This document shows, piece by piece, positions 26,159 through 39,205 of a DNA stretch of 64,000 nucleotides (the first letter of the stretch is position 1; every line of letters begins with the position of its first letter). The notes under the pieces are model-generated. The model did not search any database and was not told the origin of the DNA. It saw only the letters and a list, made by a program, of their open reading frames with translations. This DNA comes from Trichaptum fuscoviolaceum. Its lineage: Eukaryota > Basidiomycota > Agaricomycetes > Hymenochaetales > Trichaptaceae. Position numbers and translations under genes: made by a program. Where the stretch lies: NCBI GenBank assembly GCA_910574455.1, contig CAJSYZ010000005.1:2356001-2420000 (forward strand), given 5' to 3'.

Positions 26159-29100
26159 CTAATGAGCGGCTGCGCAAAGTCGATGTGTTCGGGGCGAGAC
26201 GATATCCAATACCGAAATCCGTGCACTCTCCGCTGCAATCTCCCTTTGTCGTCGTCAGCTCGAACGTCGAGGCGCAGGCAGGCTGGACAGGAAAGAAAAA
26301 GGACGAGAAGGGCGAATGATTGACCACGCCCTGGTGTTATTTATTTCCGACTTGCAGGCAGATTGATGGGCGAGGCAATCTCGGTAAACTCTGCGCTAAG
26401 GGCCACGCGCAAATGCAGAAAAACGTTTTGCTGGTGGTAATAAGACGGAGAGGAGGAGTGTGTTGAGGATGTGTGTTCGGATGGAAGAATGCAGTGATGC
26501 GTGTCGAAATGAGTCGGATTCGGGTAGGGGGAGGGGAGGGAGGGATGACTGCTGCGAGCGACGGGTCTAAGTAGCTAGACAGGATGTGGCAGTGGACGAC
26601 GATGAGGGGAGGGTCGTGCTCGCCGTTGCAGACGGTGATGAGAGAGGGAGGAGGGAAAGGAGGAGGGGACGAAGGGGTTGAGAGAGTGAGCTGAAGAGGA
26701 AGGCGAGGAAGACGACACGATGTTCCCTTTGGCTATCTCGTCCACATGGTCCCCTCAGCATCCCTTCTCACGCCCCTTCCTCCTCCTCCTCCTTCTTCGC
26801 CCTCATCCTCCCTCTCCCCCATACCAACAGCCACACTTGTCTCGCCTCGTCGCTCTCTGCAGCACGCTCGCATTATTTCTAGAATTTATTCTCCATTTTA
26901 CTCGTCGCTGTCCTTGACGACGGCGGTGGTCTCTCTTCCTCTGTCTCGGCTGCGCGGGTGCATGCGTCCACACGCTCGCCCCCGTCTCCATATGCTCCCT
27001 TCTCCCCCTTCCGGTAAATTGGGGGCAGACATGTCCGAACTCGGAAGATCTGCACGCCGTTGAGGACCCCGGGAGCGCTCGTCCATGCGCGTCTGCACTG
27101 CCACCGGACTCTAAACTGCGCTGTTTCGCTGCTAAAGATATTACATAATCTAATAGTAGGCCGTCGTTCGTTGTTCCCAGAGTCGTTCACTACGTTCGTC
27201 TTCGCCGCTTCGATACACTTGCCATCATCCGGCTCTCGGTTACTGTGTCTTCTAGCAGCTTAGGCTTTAGTGCGAACATCTCACACTACATTTCTCCATT
27301 CATCTCAGCAGACCCACCCAACTGAATCGTCCATTCAGTCCGCCAACACCAATCTCAAATACCGAGCACGCATATACTCAGCACGCCTTATGCCACCCGT
27401 GCTCTTTATCCGCTAATCCCGTGCGCGGTTACCACCTTAAAATATGCATCTTGAATATACGAATGGCAACCGCAGAGCCCATGACGGAAGCGATTCTTCG
27501 GTTGCGCCAGAAGTCGTACGCCCGGAAAGGATAGTAAAGTGCACTCGAAGCCAGCTATGTCGTTAACCTACGGTAAGCTCGGCGTTTCCCCTCCCACTTT
27601 CTCCGAGCTTTCATGTCCGAATACCATCGAACCCCGCCGGACCTCGACCGCCAACGCGAGCAGCACCGACATTCCCATGTGCAGCTGTGTGTTCTCGATC
27701 ACGAACACGCCGGCTTACGACTTCCAGTCGTCTGTGCTGGTATGTACATGCACCTCCTACGTATACGAAAGGCATGTCTCTGCGAACAGCCCGTGTCTCC
27801 GTCTTTTTGCCGAACATGCGTCCCGATGCCCATAAACCATACTTGCGCATACTACGTATATGTGTACAAGTGCATACACGATGCAGACGTCCTTCAGCAC
27901 GTTGCGCGAAAAAGAAGAGAAAAACTTGCGAGTTCCCAGGGCCGGTCACAGCTGACTGAATGACTCGGACAATGGACACACACACATCAACTCTAATAAC
28001 CATCTCGCGCCTCGTTTCTTTCTGGACCATCCCCAACGGAAACGAAATAAATGTGTACAATAAAATGGCCAAAGCACAACAATAGATGTAGACAAAATGC
28101 CAATGGGAGGATCGACACCACAGGCCCGAGTCTAGCACTTGACTCTGATGCTCCAATTATTATGTCAAGCATGGCTAATGCCATTGCAATCAACTTGAAA
28201 GAAAAGGCACCATGGTTGCCCCAAGGGAAGACTAACAGGAAGTGCAGTTTCCGAACACGACTTGTACGGCAAGGTATGACCGATGATACATACTGTACAT
28301 ATATCAACACGTTCTCGACTCAGATGAACGCCCTTCTTCTTCTTAACTCTCCGCTATGTATACGTGTCTCGAGTCTCATCCGAACGCGTCCCTCAAAAAG
28401 AAACAATCCGAGTCGTTCCATTCTTCCGCTCTCGTGCAAGTACAGCACATACGTCACCAGCATCCATGAGACACGTATTCCCTTCTCATGGTCATTTCGC
28501 GTCCGCAGCCTACTATACTAGTAGCCACTATGGTTGCCCTGCATAGCACTCGGAGCCGGGATCGAAACCTTCTTTCTGACACCCGGATATGTCATTTCGG
28601 TTTCCTCGGAAAACATATGTAGAAATAGCCTGAGCACACCACCTTATTTGCGCCGACGGCTCAGTGGCCGACGTCATTTTGTGCGTCGGGCGTGCGCAGT
28701 CAGTCACCGTGCTGCATCCGAGTCGTTCACGAGTACTGGTAGTGGGCGCAGAGACCCCGATAACGTCTCCCACCTGAATTTTTAATATTATGATGCGGTT
28801 GGTCCATCACTGGCATATGGTTCGTTGCCTCATCATATGCGCATCTTTCATCGCAGAGAGGACCTGTCCGATGATTTCGATTGCTGGTTGGCAGAAGATC
28901 ATCAAAGCAGAAACCGGCCGGCAATTGATAATCCTGTAATCGCAGTACAGTACCTTGACAACACCGCCCATTCCAGATGATCGACACCGACACCGACACC
29001 GACACCGAGATGATTACTTCAGCAAACGGCGCACGTTCGTTCGTCTTTTGTCACGGTCTTATACTACCGTCCGCACCATCACTGAAAATTTGCTTGAGCC

Positions 29101-32100
29101 AACCACACGCTGGGCAGATTCTCACCTTACCTTCACCGAACAGTACTCGGGTACTATATAAATCTCTCAATGATTGATCAACGGTCGCGAACCGCGAAAG
29201 CAAAGAAAACGAACACCCTTCTTTTCGACTCCCAGATGTAATGGAATATGGATGGAAGGAAGGATTCGAACTTGTCTCTTGCAGGCATTGAACATTCATA
29301 GCGTTCGTCGTCATGCAGTGAGGGAGTGACACGCGCGCTCGGGTGCGTTCCTACAGTATACGGACCTGTGAGTTCTACAAGTCTGCAGATCCAAATCGCA
29401 CACACCGAAACTAGAACGGACTTGTGTTACAGGAATTTCTCGCGAGAAAGCCCACGCGTCAACTATGTCCGTCCATGTGGCATTTCATGCACGAGGTTGT
29501 TTTGCAAGCTTTTCTCTCTTCCCCTCCGCAGCAACTTTCCCCCTCTCCTGGGCCCGTATGCACCTACATACGCCAATGATGGACGGCCGTTCAGTTGAAG
29601 CTCAATCTGCAACAGCAGGGAGCCTGAAGTTCAGGGTGAGTTTTTTGAGAGCTACGCACATCCCAGGTGAACAGAAAGAAATTACCGAATCTCATGACTG
29701 CTCGGGTCGTCCTCCTCCCATACGCTCACGCATCTTCGTTCTCTCTTTCTCCGTCGCCATCACGTCCTTCCGTACTGCACCCCGGATGCATCTCTAGGCC
29801 CTCGCCATACGCTCATCTCGGATCATAGAAAACGACCTCAGGCCCGATGCGAAGTCCAATATTCTGAAAAGCGCAAGCTAGGTTCCGTTCAATACTATGC
29901 AGTAACTGTGCTGTACTATACGACAAATGCTCGTCACCGTGCGGCAGGGGCCCGTTCCTGATGTCAAGTCAACTAAGGCACCCCATCGATGGGCGCGCAC
30001 TGACACTGCTTTTCAGTGCGATTTGGACGTGTTCCGCGTGGGCGCATCGGACGGGGGTTGATCTGGACTGCTGGCTTTGTTCCTGCCGCGCGTCTGTCGA
30101 TCCCCTTACTGGAATTTCGAGGGTTTCTCGAATTTCCCCAAGTATATACGGGCGTGCAGCGGTTGCATCGTAGACCGCGCATCGACAGATTGTAAAAGGT
30201 TCCACTTCTCGCCTGGACGTAAATTTTTCTTGCCATAGCAGCGATATTCCGCGTTTGCTCACTCAGAACTGAGTCCACCGAGCGACGCATCGCATCGCAT
30301 TAGTTCTTGCACACCGTCGCTGTTGTCGTCAACCCTTCGCCACATGTAGCATCTCCGACGTATCCTTGCCGAACTTCATTGCATACGAGACAGAAACTGG
30401 TCTTTTTTAATATGCCGCCGGCAGAGACGCAGATCTCTGAGCCTCCCTCGATCCTAATGGTAATCCAACTCAATTGCATGGGAGACAGAAGAGCGTGTCT
30501 GCTGCAAGTCCCCTTGCCAATTGTTGCGCAGGAACACACAATTCGGTGGATTTTCTGTAACAGTATTTGCATCTCAAGACTTCTTGGAAACCTGATGCCA
30601 ACGGATCCCATCTTCTGACGGAGCCCTTGAACCTTCAACTTGAACGATCTCTAAGAAATCTCGCACTGCGCATTCCTCTCATTTAACAAGTCCGCTGACG
30701 TCATACGTACTTGTGCACCGAGACATGACTATGCTACTCGACCAGTGTAAGGACAGCCTGACAGGAGCGATCATGAAAGGGCCATATCCGCACATGTCTA
30801 TGTTCTCGAGTTCTCTGCCCCCGACTCAGGCTCTCTCGCACCAACGCCTGTATCAGTGCATCTTCTACCACACCGCGGACGCTTTAGAACATGTGCGCGC
30901 GCGTCGATCAAATGTACTGCACCGCGCGTCTTCTTAGTCTCAAGGATGATGGCGTTTTTCTCAGGTTCTCTGCTTCTCGCAACGTCCCCTCCTTCCTCTC
31001 CACCATCCATCTTCTATCTTTTGTACATCTTCCAACTTACGTTTTCTCTGTTTGGAACGTGAACTTCTATGGATGCCCGACGTATATGACGGTGGACGTG
31101 CATAACGACATCGTCCATCGTCGTGTCCGTGTTCGTCTTGTTCTGATTCCAAACCCTCCCGTCGGACCTTGTTCACCCAGAGCCAGAACACTCCCACTCG
31201 CAGTCGTATCTCTTGTCTCCCGGGGTCCTCTGCATCTTGGCCAAGCTCAATTCTCCTACTGGCCAGTGCTTACGTGTCTCTTTTCTCTCTCCGTGAAGTG
31301 ACGCATGGGAGTCGAAGCCGTTAATGTAAAGAAATTAACAAACCTTGCTTGCCGGCGGCTCAGAACGTTCTCAGATCGTCGCTTGTATAGCGGCTTGTGC
31401 GCGATTAGGTGTTGCCGCCGGCCGTCTTTAGCGTTGGCGCCACTGGACGACCGAAAAGCGTTCGATGGCCTCATGCACGGCTACTTCGTACATAACTGTA
31501 CATATGTCGCTCATTGATGCAGTCGACAAGCTTTCTCTCACACAGAGCATTCACCAGCACTTGGACTTACTGATCATAAGTACATCTTTGATGCTCCGAT
31601 CCCAACACGCTAACATGCTTTTCGAATATGATATGTATCTGGTGGCGAGGCTGGCTTCCTCTCGCGTGCGGCCGCTATTCTCGTTCTCCGTATCTCACGA
31701 CACGCCCCTCTCCCTTCCATGTACGTGGTATGCGCCCATCCATATCCTGGACGGATCCATCATATATGTCACGAGCAGGCACGCCATCCGAGCTCGTGCA
31801 TCTTCACCATCGCGCCATCCACTTGCTAAGCATGCCTCCTACAGAAAATCCGGCGCGAACGCAGTACCCGAGCCTGGCCACTGCAGGACACTTCATTAAG
31901 CGTTCACTATGCACATCTGTGTCCCCCCCCCTCGAGCTCACACTCGCTCCGCGTCTAAACATAGCCATCGCCCGTATTGCACATCCACCACAGCCCCCAC
32001 GGCTGATTCCCTCGCATCGCACCCCATCGTATCCCATCGCACACTCCTTTCCCAGCCAACGCACATGGGCAGTCGCTTATGGACGAACTTTCCCCCCTCG

Positions 32101-33276
32101 CCTGTGAATCGCAGTACGGTACGTGTCCGTCCCGAGCCTTCTCTCTCGATCATAATCAGCCAAATAGGCTTTGAAGGCGCTCTGCGGTCCCAGGCTGCAT
32201 CTGGCGTATACGTATTATCCTATCTGCCTTTGTGGCGTTCCTTCTGCGGTGCAGGCGAAAGCGGGCTTCTGATCTGAATTCAATATCATCTTGTGCAAGT
32301 GCGCTTGTGCCGCCGAGATGATATGAATCGACTGGGAAGAGAAGGCGGACACAGTCACTTTAGTCTGTTTTTGTGCACGATAGGCATGCTGCTTGCTCTA
32401 GTATGTTCATTGATCACTATATCTGTGACAATCGACTTCTGGGCACACTACATAGTAATTGACAAGTACTATTGTGCGGATACGTCACTGCTGAATGACC
32501 TTTCATATCTTGTCCAAATTGCACGAACGCCCCCCTTTCTCGATGCGATGAGATACATTTTCTTGTATGAAGCGATGTCTCATTCGCTTGCTTCCCAACT
32601 TTCTTTCTCTTAGATTCGCCTGCAAGTGAAGCTTCAACCTTGCTGGCGTAGCTTGAATATTCTAAGTTGAGATGTGGCCGTAGACTTGCACTACCCCCAA
32701 ACCAAGCACATATATCGGCGGGTCCTTCTCAGCATTCGGGCGCGACAGAAGGCATCGAGATCGTACTACGAAAGGCTTGTCAACGCAGATTAAAGACACT
32801 CCTACCGCACGGACTCGGTAGATTAGTCTGAGTCTCGCGAGACGCGACATAATGGCACAGCAACTATGGAGGTCACCATCTAAACGGACTCAAGTAGGTA
32901 AAAAAAAATTCGAAGAAACCCGTTGTGACTAGCCATTTCCTTACTTAACTTGCTAGGACAAGTAGCCAAATGGTAGAGAGATAGGGAGCCAAGCGCCGGT
33001 GGGACATCATCGAGTCGATCATTGTGAACGACCCCATATTAGAACTCAATCTCAAATCAAATTCAACGGTGAGAGCATATACATATATAGATGTAGAAAT
33101 GACACACATATAAGTGCATTGTCCTGAGAGATGACAAAATGACGAGTATGCTATGGAAACTTGAAGGAGAAGGCATACTAGAGAAAATAGGAATCAAGAT
33201 GCGTTGAATCTAAGGGGGGAAAGTCCAGGGAAGAAGAGAAAACAATGGAAGCGTAAACAGAAATATCAAATGTGAT
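26159..33276. other. 7.1-kb interval without a supportable gene
   Basis: Upstream of the kinase start the DNA is strongly pyrimidine-skewed on the plus strand (26700-26830, CTCC-rich), consistent with a fungal promoter or 5' UTR. From 27.5 to 33.2 kb many open frames of 60-150 codons overlap on both strands in GC-rich sequence, but none carries a recognisable motif or a chain of splice sites. A hexanucleotide run lies at 28980-29007. A T-arm-like string near 29250-29270 was examined and rejected as a tRNA. I see no transposon ends. Confidence 0.4.
28980..29007. repeat. CGACAC hexanucleotide microsatellite
   Basis: About four and a half tandem copies of CGACAC in an otherwise unannotated interval. 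Confidence 0.8.
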
Positions 33277-34682
33277 TCATCGCTTTCCGTGCCTTCGAAC
33301 TCGACCTTGTGTGGTTGTCTGTTTCCCACCTGCTGACATGAGCGGCTCGTCCTCATATGATGAATACCGTAGGTTCGAACCGGCGGTCGAATTTGATACG
33401 CGACTACTACGACCTGTGGTCGACGAGGGCGATGAAGGGCGAGAAGAACGACCAGCGTACGCTATCGGTCGTGTGGTCGGTGAAGCTCTCCCGTCGTCGT
33501 TTCTCCTTGGTCTCGCGATATCGACTTGAGGCGACAATCTACCAGGCGTAGATGGTCGAGAGCCGGTGGACTTGGGATGCAGCGCAGGGGAACGCCTCTT
33601 CGGGGCCGGTGCGGTTCGAAGAATGAATTTAGGCGCATCCCCATAGTGCTTTGGGGCATTCGTATCCTCGTTGTCGTCTACGTCATTATCACTGTCCAGA
33701 GCATCTTCATCCTCTTCTCCACCGTTAGTTTCTTCTTCTGAACAACCATCGCCCTCGTTTTCGTCGTTTTCATCTTCATCGCTGCGGTCATGGCCATCAC
33801 CAATGGCCTCGTCCTCCGGACGGAAAAGTTGTTTTTTCTCCTTAGCTGAACCAGATAAGGCAGCCTCCACGTCTATAGGCTTCTCAGTTTTCTTCGTCTT
33901 TCGGCCGGAGAAGGGTCTCCATGTGCCGAGATGCAAATTCCCAATGATATTGATTTTGAATTTTATTGAGAGAAAGAGGGCCAGAGATAAGGCCCCGGCG
34001 CCGCCAATCGTTCCACCCAGTATCGCAGACGTCGATGGTTTGGACGAGGTAGTGCCAACTGATGACGTTGAATTTGTCGAGTCCGCTTTCTCCTCAGTGT
34101 ATCTGTTTAGTCCCCGCAGTTTGTCAGAGGTGTTTCAAGGCAGAAGATTCGTAGGACGCCTACATTAAAGCATCGAGAATAAAAAGACTTCCATCGTCGG
34201 CGTCCATGGTCGTAACTACCAGAAGATGTTGCTGGTCTGCTGTTAAGTTAGACACTCCCCAGTACGGAGTTGACGTGAGCTCCAGCTTGTTATTCGATCC
34301 AGTCACATTGACTGCAACCATATTTCCATCAATATTGGCCGCAAATGGTCGAGTGAACATCCAGTCACTGCCAACGACATAGACAGCAGATCCTGATCAA
34401 GTTTGTTAAATTAGTATAAGAGTTGCCAACAGTAGGTACATAAATTTACAAACCTGTAAATTGAAAGGAAAAGGCTGCACCCGGAGCTGAGGTCTGCGTC
34501 TGTGTGTTATTGTAAGAATGGACCGATGTTTGATCCGTTGTCCAGTTTACTTGTGTCGCAGCCGACGGATGGAACGAGATTTGACCACTTGCATCGTCGA
34601 CGGTAACATTGACTGCTTCTGCTCGAGCAAGAGCTAGCGATGATAGAAACCAAGCTAGGAGTAAAATGTGGAGGGCAGGCAT
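33277..34682 (-). CDS. Type I membrane protein with acidic cytoplasmic tail, unrecognised
   Basis: Three exons (34454-34682, 34164-34392, 33277-34102) join to a 427-residue protein. It starts with a cleavable-looking signal peptide (PALHILLLAWFLSSLALARA). An ectodomain of about 145 residues follows, with several N-glycosylation sequons (NVT, NWT, NNT, NLT, NST). A Ser/Thr stalk leads to one membrane span, AILGGTIGGAGALSLALFLS, followed by lysines. The cytoplasmic part carries a dense Asp/Glu block (DRSDEDENDENEGDG and onward) and a Ser/Pro/Arg-rich tail ending GRVRRHGKR. This layout is common for basidiomycete surface proteins of unknown role. I do not recognise the ectodomain and propose no function. 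The splice sites and frame are clean. Confidence 0.75.
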
Positions 34683-35199
34683 TGTGGGTTGCTGGTCTGT
34701 CTATTCTGATGACCAAACCTTTATTGAGGATCGATCGAATGGCAATGTCCCTCTAGGCCAACAACAGGTCTTCTACGGGCGGTAACCGAACTCGCCGACC
34801 TCTCCGTCTTAATCGATGAGACAACGGCGTCCTGGAAATGACAGGATCTATCCGTGAGAGTGGTGATTCTGATCGGGAAGTTACAACAAGGGGGCCTGAA
34901 ATTCATGCACTTTTACGCCGGAACTCTCAACAGAGCATGACATACTGTAGATATGGATTGATGGACTTTCGCCCTTTCCTTTCCTGCGACCAAGACATAA
35001 TCGTTTCCATAGCTCACTATCGGATTTTTGCAAGAATCGGGATCTTGTTCTTTACCCCACGGATTGTTGGAATAAGTTTCACTGCCCTTGCCCAAGTGAA
35101 GATGTTTGTGCGGACTTTGTGATCTTCGCTACCGATTCCTCGGTTTGATGGACAGGACACAGCAGCCTCGCGTCGGAGTGATCTTAGTAGACCGGAGGT
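34683..35199. other. Intergenic spacer with no feature seen
   Basis: About 520 bases upstream of the membrane-protein gene. It is likely its promoter. Nothing else is recognisable. Confidence 0.4.
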
Positions 35200-36429
35200 C
35201 TACTTGCAACATGAGTGAGTCGAGCGAAAGATGTTCGGTAATTCTTCAATGAAAGCTGTCACGGGATTGTCTGACGCAGCGTCTCCCGAAATATCGAGAT
35301 CAGCGATTAAATGTCGTATTCTCACCGCCTGGCCTGATTCGAGATTCAAGGTGTCCAGGGCGTCGTTGAAGGTTGTCAAGAGTTCCTCATCCTCCATCTC
35401 CCATGTACCTACAAACGATGAGTCATCCTCGCTATCTTCAAGCTCGCTATACTATGGTTTCGAAACTGACCTGCTTTGCAGGCGATCTTCTCGCGAGATA
35501 GCAGTTATACGACGCTTCCCTTACAATTTCAGATGAAAAACTCGTGCCCAAATAAGCCGGACGACTCACATCAATCATGTCAAGAAGTACCTTGAAAGCC
35601 TCCACGTCGTAAACGGGCTCTAGTTGCTGTTTGAGCTCAGCCAAAACGTTCAAGACTATATCATTTTCTAAAAGTTCTCTTGGAACAGTGTCGGTTACCA
35701 TGATAAGGTACTCGACGAAGTATCGTGCTTGGAGGTGCACAAGGAGCGATTCAGCAATGAACGCTGCTATTCCAGGATGTGCAAGATGTCGCATTGAAAC
35801 AAATATATACTCAGGTCGTCTGGATGTAGAAAGTACGTCAAGTCTCATCATCGGTATAACCGTATAGCACATACCTTTTATCGCCACATTGAAAGCACGA
35901 TCTTCTCATATGCGTGTACCACAATTGAGTATTCTATACCCTCGCCTGTGAGGAGATCACAAGCTTACAGGTGGCATTCCTTTCGTTTTTCTTCCATGAA
36001 TAGCATCGCTCTCCGCGATTCTGAGAGCAGATGTGCGTTGTCAGAAATCGAGACGAACTGCCGCCTGGCCTTCAAATGGTGGGCCACCGAGTTCAACACC
36101 ATCGACAGACACCCCGCTCCAAGCATGTTGGATGCAGTCACATTCGTAGAAAAGTCCGAAGACTCGTACTCGACTGGGGCTTTCAGGTCCTCTGCGTATG
36201 GGCTATCATAGCCTGCCCGATGAGCGATTTGGCCAATGGCTCTTTCCACTTTCCTCATAGAATACTGATAAAATCGATACAAAGTTCGTCCAGGGCCAGG
36301 TAGGTTGGACGTCGTGTCGTTGGTGGATATGGTGTTTAAAGACCTGTCAACTTCATCTTCCGTTGGCAGGAGCTACTTCGGTATTTCATCAAACGAAGTC
36401 GCCTGGAGATGTTGGTATTCGACGTGCAT
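35200..36429 (-). pseudogene. Second, deleted copy of a tandemly duplicated unrecognised gene
   Basis: From an ATG at 36429 the frame reads MHVEYQHLQATSFDEIPK, then a TAG stop, and then continues in frame with the same peptide as the neighbouring copy (VERAIGQIAHRAGYDSPYAE versus LERAIGQIAHRVGYDGPYAE). Relative to copy 1, the block between SNMLGAG and LNSVAHHLKARRQFVS is missing. Downstream exons extend beyond anything in copy 1: RPEYIFVSMRHLAHPGIAAF, LELKQQLEPV-like helices, VEAFKVLLDMID, then KIACKAGTWEMEDEELLTTF and a C-terminus ending STHSCCK. The 3' exons read as intact coding sequence with normal introns, whereas the 5' part is broken. The family is not recognised. Confidence 0.5.
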
Positions 36430-36477
36430 CTTCGTGTTTTCAACCACAAGGATAGCTATAGCCTATAACTGAATGAG

Positions 36478-37263
36478 TCAAGGTTGTGATGCGAGAGAGA
36501 GCAGAAGTGCGTTGTCGTAAACCGAGACAAACTGCCGCCTGGCCTTCAAAAGGTGCGCTACCGAGTTCAAAGCCAGCATGCCCTGGTGCATACGGAAGAT
36601 ATCCTGCAGATCCGGGCAGATTGCAGCAAGTGCTATTATACGTCGTAGAGCATCTCGCTGTGTGTTAACATTGTTGGAACTTCACATTAGTGAACAAAGA
36701 GTACCGCGATTAAAGGAAAAGTAGGATACGCACTGTGTGTAAGCCAACAACTTCTCACAATCTTTGCTCACTGCACGCCTCTTTTCCGCCAGAAGGACAG
36801 GAAGACTCTTCCAATCCCGAAATTCGGACCAGCTGTACTTCCATACGAGATCTTCTCTATCGGATGGTCGAAGCGAAAGCATGTTAACCCCAAGCTGAGA
36901 AAGGATGCGTTTTTCAATTGCGTTAGGACCATATCCCATTTCGTGTGCAGTTTTATTCAGCGCATTCTCCAACTTCCGCCCAGCAAGCTGGTAGAACAGA
37001 TCGATAGTACGCCCCGCTCCAGGCATGTTGGATGTGGTTGCATTCGTAGAAAAGTCCGAAGACTCATACTCGGCTAGGGATTTCAGATCCTCTGCGTATG
37101 GACCATCATAGCCCACCCGATGAGCGATTTGGCCAATGGCCCTTTCCAATTTCCTCCCGGCAAACTGATAAAGTCGATCCAAAGTTCGTCCGGGGCCAGG
37201 AAGGTCAGACGCCGTGTCGTTTGTGGATATGGTGTCTGAAGACCAGTCAACTTCATCTTCCAT
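36478..37263 (-). CDS. First copy of the tandem duplication, unrecognised protein (possibly truncated)
   Basis: The frame is open from about 37359, but the first ATG is at 37263 (MEDEVDWSSDTISTNDT). Where copy 2 has ATG before HVEYQHL, this copy has TTG. It encodes two internal repeats of a motif (PGPGRTLDRLYQFAGRKLER and PGAGRTIDLFYQLAGRKLEN), then LVWKYSWSEFRDWKSLPVLL, an intron (gtgcgt...acacag), and RDALRRIIALAAICPDLQDI with a stop after LLLSLASQP. Copy 2 continues well past this point, so this protein is probably a truncated product. The protein family is unknown to me. Confidence 0.45.
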
Positions 37264-37409
37264 TGGTAGAGACTCGTTCGGTATTCGGTTATTAAGCGAG
37301 GTCTGGAGATGTTGGTATTCGGCGTGCAACTTTGTGATTGCAAGATTTTTCGACGACAAGTAAAGTTATACCTGAACGAGTCAAGGATGTGCTGCAAGAG
37401 AGAGAGGTT

Positions 37410-38095
37410 TCTTTATTCCTGAACCACGAAGCGCTCGAAAGCGCAATTTGGTTTTAACGAGACATCAGGCCATCAGCAGAAAGGGCAAAGTTATCGGTAC
37501 TGCTCAAGTTCACTGGCATGCCAGTGAGTCATTTTTGCCACTACTAGTACTTAGTAGACTCGGACTCAGAGTTCCCAGGACCAGGAAACTGTAACTTGAA
37601 TGCAAAGTAAGGTGTAGACTCGCAAGCCAGTCGTTACAGTTGATTTACTACAACACAACATAAGTAACGACTGGTTTACGAGTCTAAGTAAGGTGCAAAA
37701 CAGAAGTTTACTACTAGTACACCAGTAGCGACTGTCGCACCTTGCATCAGACGTCACTTAGGATTGTTATAGCCTTTGTCAATGTATGCCAGTGGTGATT
37801 GAGCACAAGGCAGTTTTTTCAATAAAATCGATGCCAACAGATGTTTGGATGACGGTACCTTGCTCACTATGCATTCAGTAGAGTGAGCGCAATCCGAATT
37901 CCTTCCTATCATATCAACCGACCAAACACGACGTCAATGGAACAGCTTACGCACGAATACATACATAACTATGGGTGAAGGGTAGTCCTAGAGGGCAACT
38001 TTAACCGTGCCTACAGCAATCATACATGAACTTGCACATTTCTCTACCAGTGACCGCTTAGACTACGTCCTGGAACTTCTCTGAGACCTTATCCT
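37410..38095. other. Intergenic region rich in GCCAGTG and ACTAGTA motifs
   Basis: Contains a palindrome CACTGGCATGCCAGTG near 37511, several TACTACTAGTA-like strings and paired CAGTCGTTAC/GTAACGACTG strings about 25 bases apart (37628-37675). The same motif vocabulary recurs inside the large element to the right, so this may be a small non-autonomous relative or a relic. No coding capacity seen. Confidence 0.35.
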
Positions 38096-38600
38096 CTAAA
38101 ATATCGAAGGCCCAACATTCTCGAGGAGCGTGAATAACTCAGTATCCAAGGTGATACTTCCAGGTTCTATGCGGAGGGCGTCATGATTATTTTTAAAGAA
38201 GGCTAGCTTGGTCCAGGATGCGGGAATATCATACAATACGAGGATCTTCAGGTCGGGGAAAATATCAGATAGCTGCCGACGAAGCTGCTCGGACGCCTCC
38301 TGACGCTCTGACGAGAGGCGTAAATCAAGAGATTGGCTTCTCGGAATTTGCGCTGGCCGCTCCGGCGATGAAGAAGGAGCGCAAAGTAGTTTCAGGCCAG
38401 GGCCTAGCTATCGTAGAGGGCTTGGGTATGGGGCTGTAAAAACATCGTCAGCGCTGGACAACGTTGGAGGATATGGTGGATAGAGTCTATTGCAATATGG
38501 GCCACCGTGGTGGCAAGCTCCCTGGCTTTACTTGGGACCCTTGTGATTTGGACTTGTGTTCTGCTGGGGCACGTGCGTAGACATGGCCGAGGGCAAGTGT
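38096..38600 (-). pseudogene. C-terminal remnant of an LRR/F-box-like protein with a frameshift
   Basis: One frame reads VPSKARELATTVAHIAIDSI, then HHILQRCPALTMFLQPHTQA, and stops at LYDS. A second frame picks up at once with LGPGLKLLCAPSSSPERPAQ and runs through SDIFPDLKILVLYDIPASW to a TAG at 38096. The switch near 38400 has no plausible intron, so I read it as a frameshift. The P-L-L/H-I-L-Q-R-C-P-A-L pattern resembles the leucine-rich C-terminal part of the large basidiomycete F-box families. No upstream F-box is present. Confidence 0.4.
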
Positions 38601-38639
38601 GGGCTAGGGTTTGATGAAGGCGCGTCTTGGTTGGGAAAA

Positions 38640-39205
38640 TTTATTCCAGATGGGTCACCACAACAGCATATGTCAGAAGTGTTCTATTTTTAGGTTATTT
38701 TTAATGCAAGGGAAGGACACATTTGAATCTCTATGTTGTTAGTCTAATTCTTTTTTTGCAAGTGCAGTACTGTATCATGCATTTGGTGGGGACATACATA
38801 GATTTCATTTGCTATGCAGCAGGAATAATATACAACAGAGGTGAATGTAGTACTGTTAGATATGTTTATATGTTTTTGTAAGGTAGAATATAAGAATAGA
38901 GAAAGTTGAAGGTATTTCAGTATGAATCTAGTGACGACAATATAGAATGCACTTGCTTCAATATTGACAATAAGACTAAGCGCCAAGCAGCACACACAAT
39001 CTCATGTTGAGCTATGCTGGAATCTGGACAAACATCATTCAGTCACGAAATCCACAGAATCAAGGGAAGGAACTCACAAATACCCACTATTTGAAGTTCA
39101 ATCACACCTAGTACACAGGATGACAAAAGGCATCTTCGAAACGCGCCTGAAACTTACACCCAGTATGCCAGCCTGAATTAATTGATTTTTTCCTTGTGAT
39201 TGCGG
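38640..39205. other. AT-rich spacer
   Basis: AT-rich compared with its surroundings, with short open frames only. No gene or terminal repeats recognised. Confidence 0.35.

Noticed and set aside
29220..29340. tRNA-like T-arm string (GTTCGAATCC on the minus strand)
   Set aside because: The stems around it do not pair, and there is no A-box-like D arm or acceptor partner. Probably chance.
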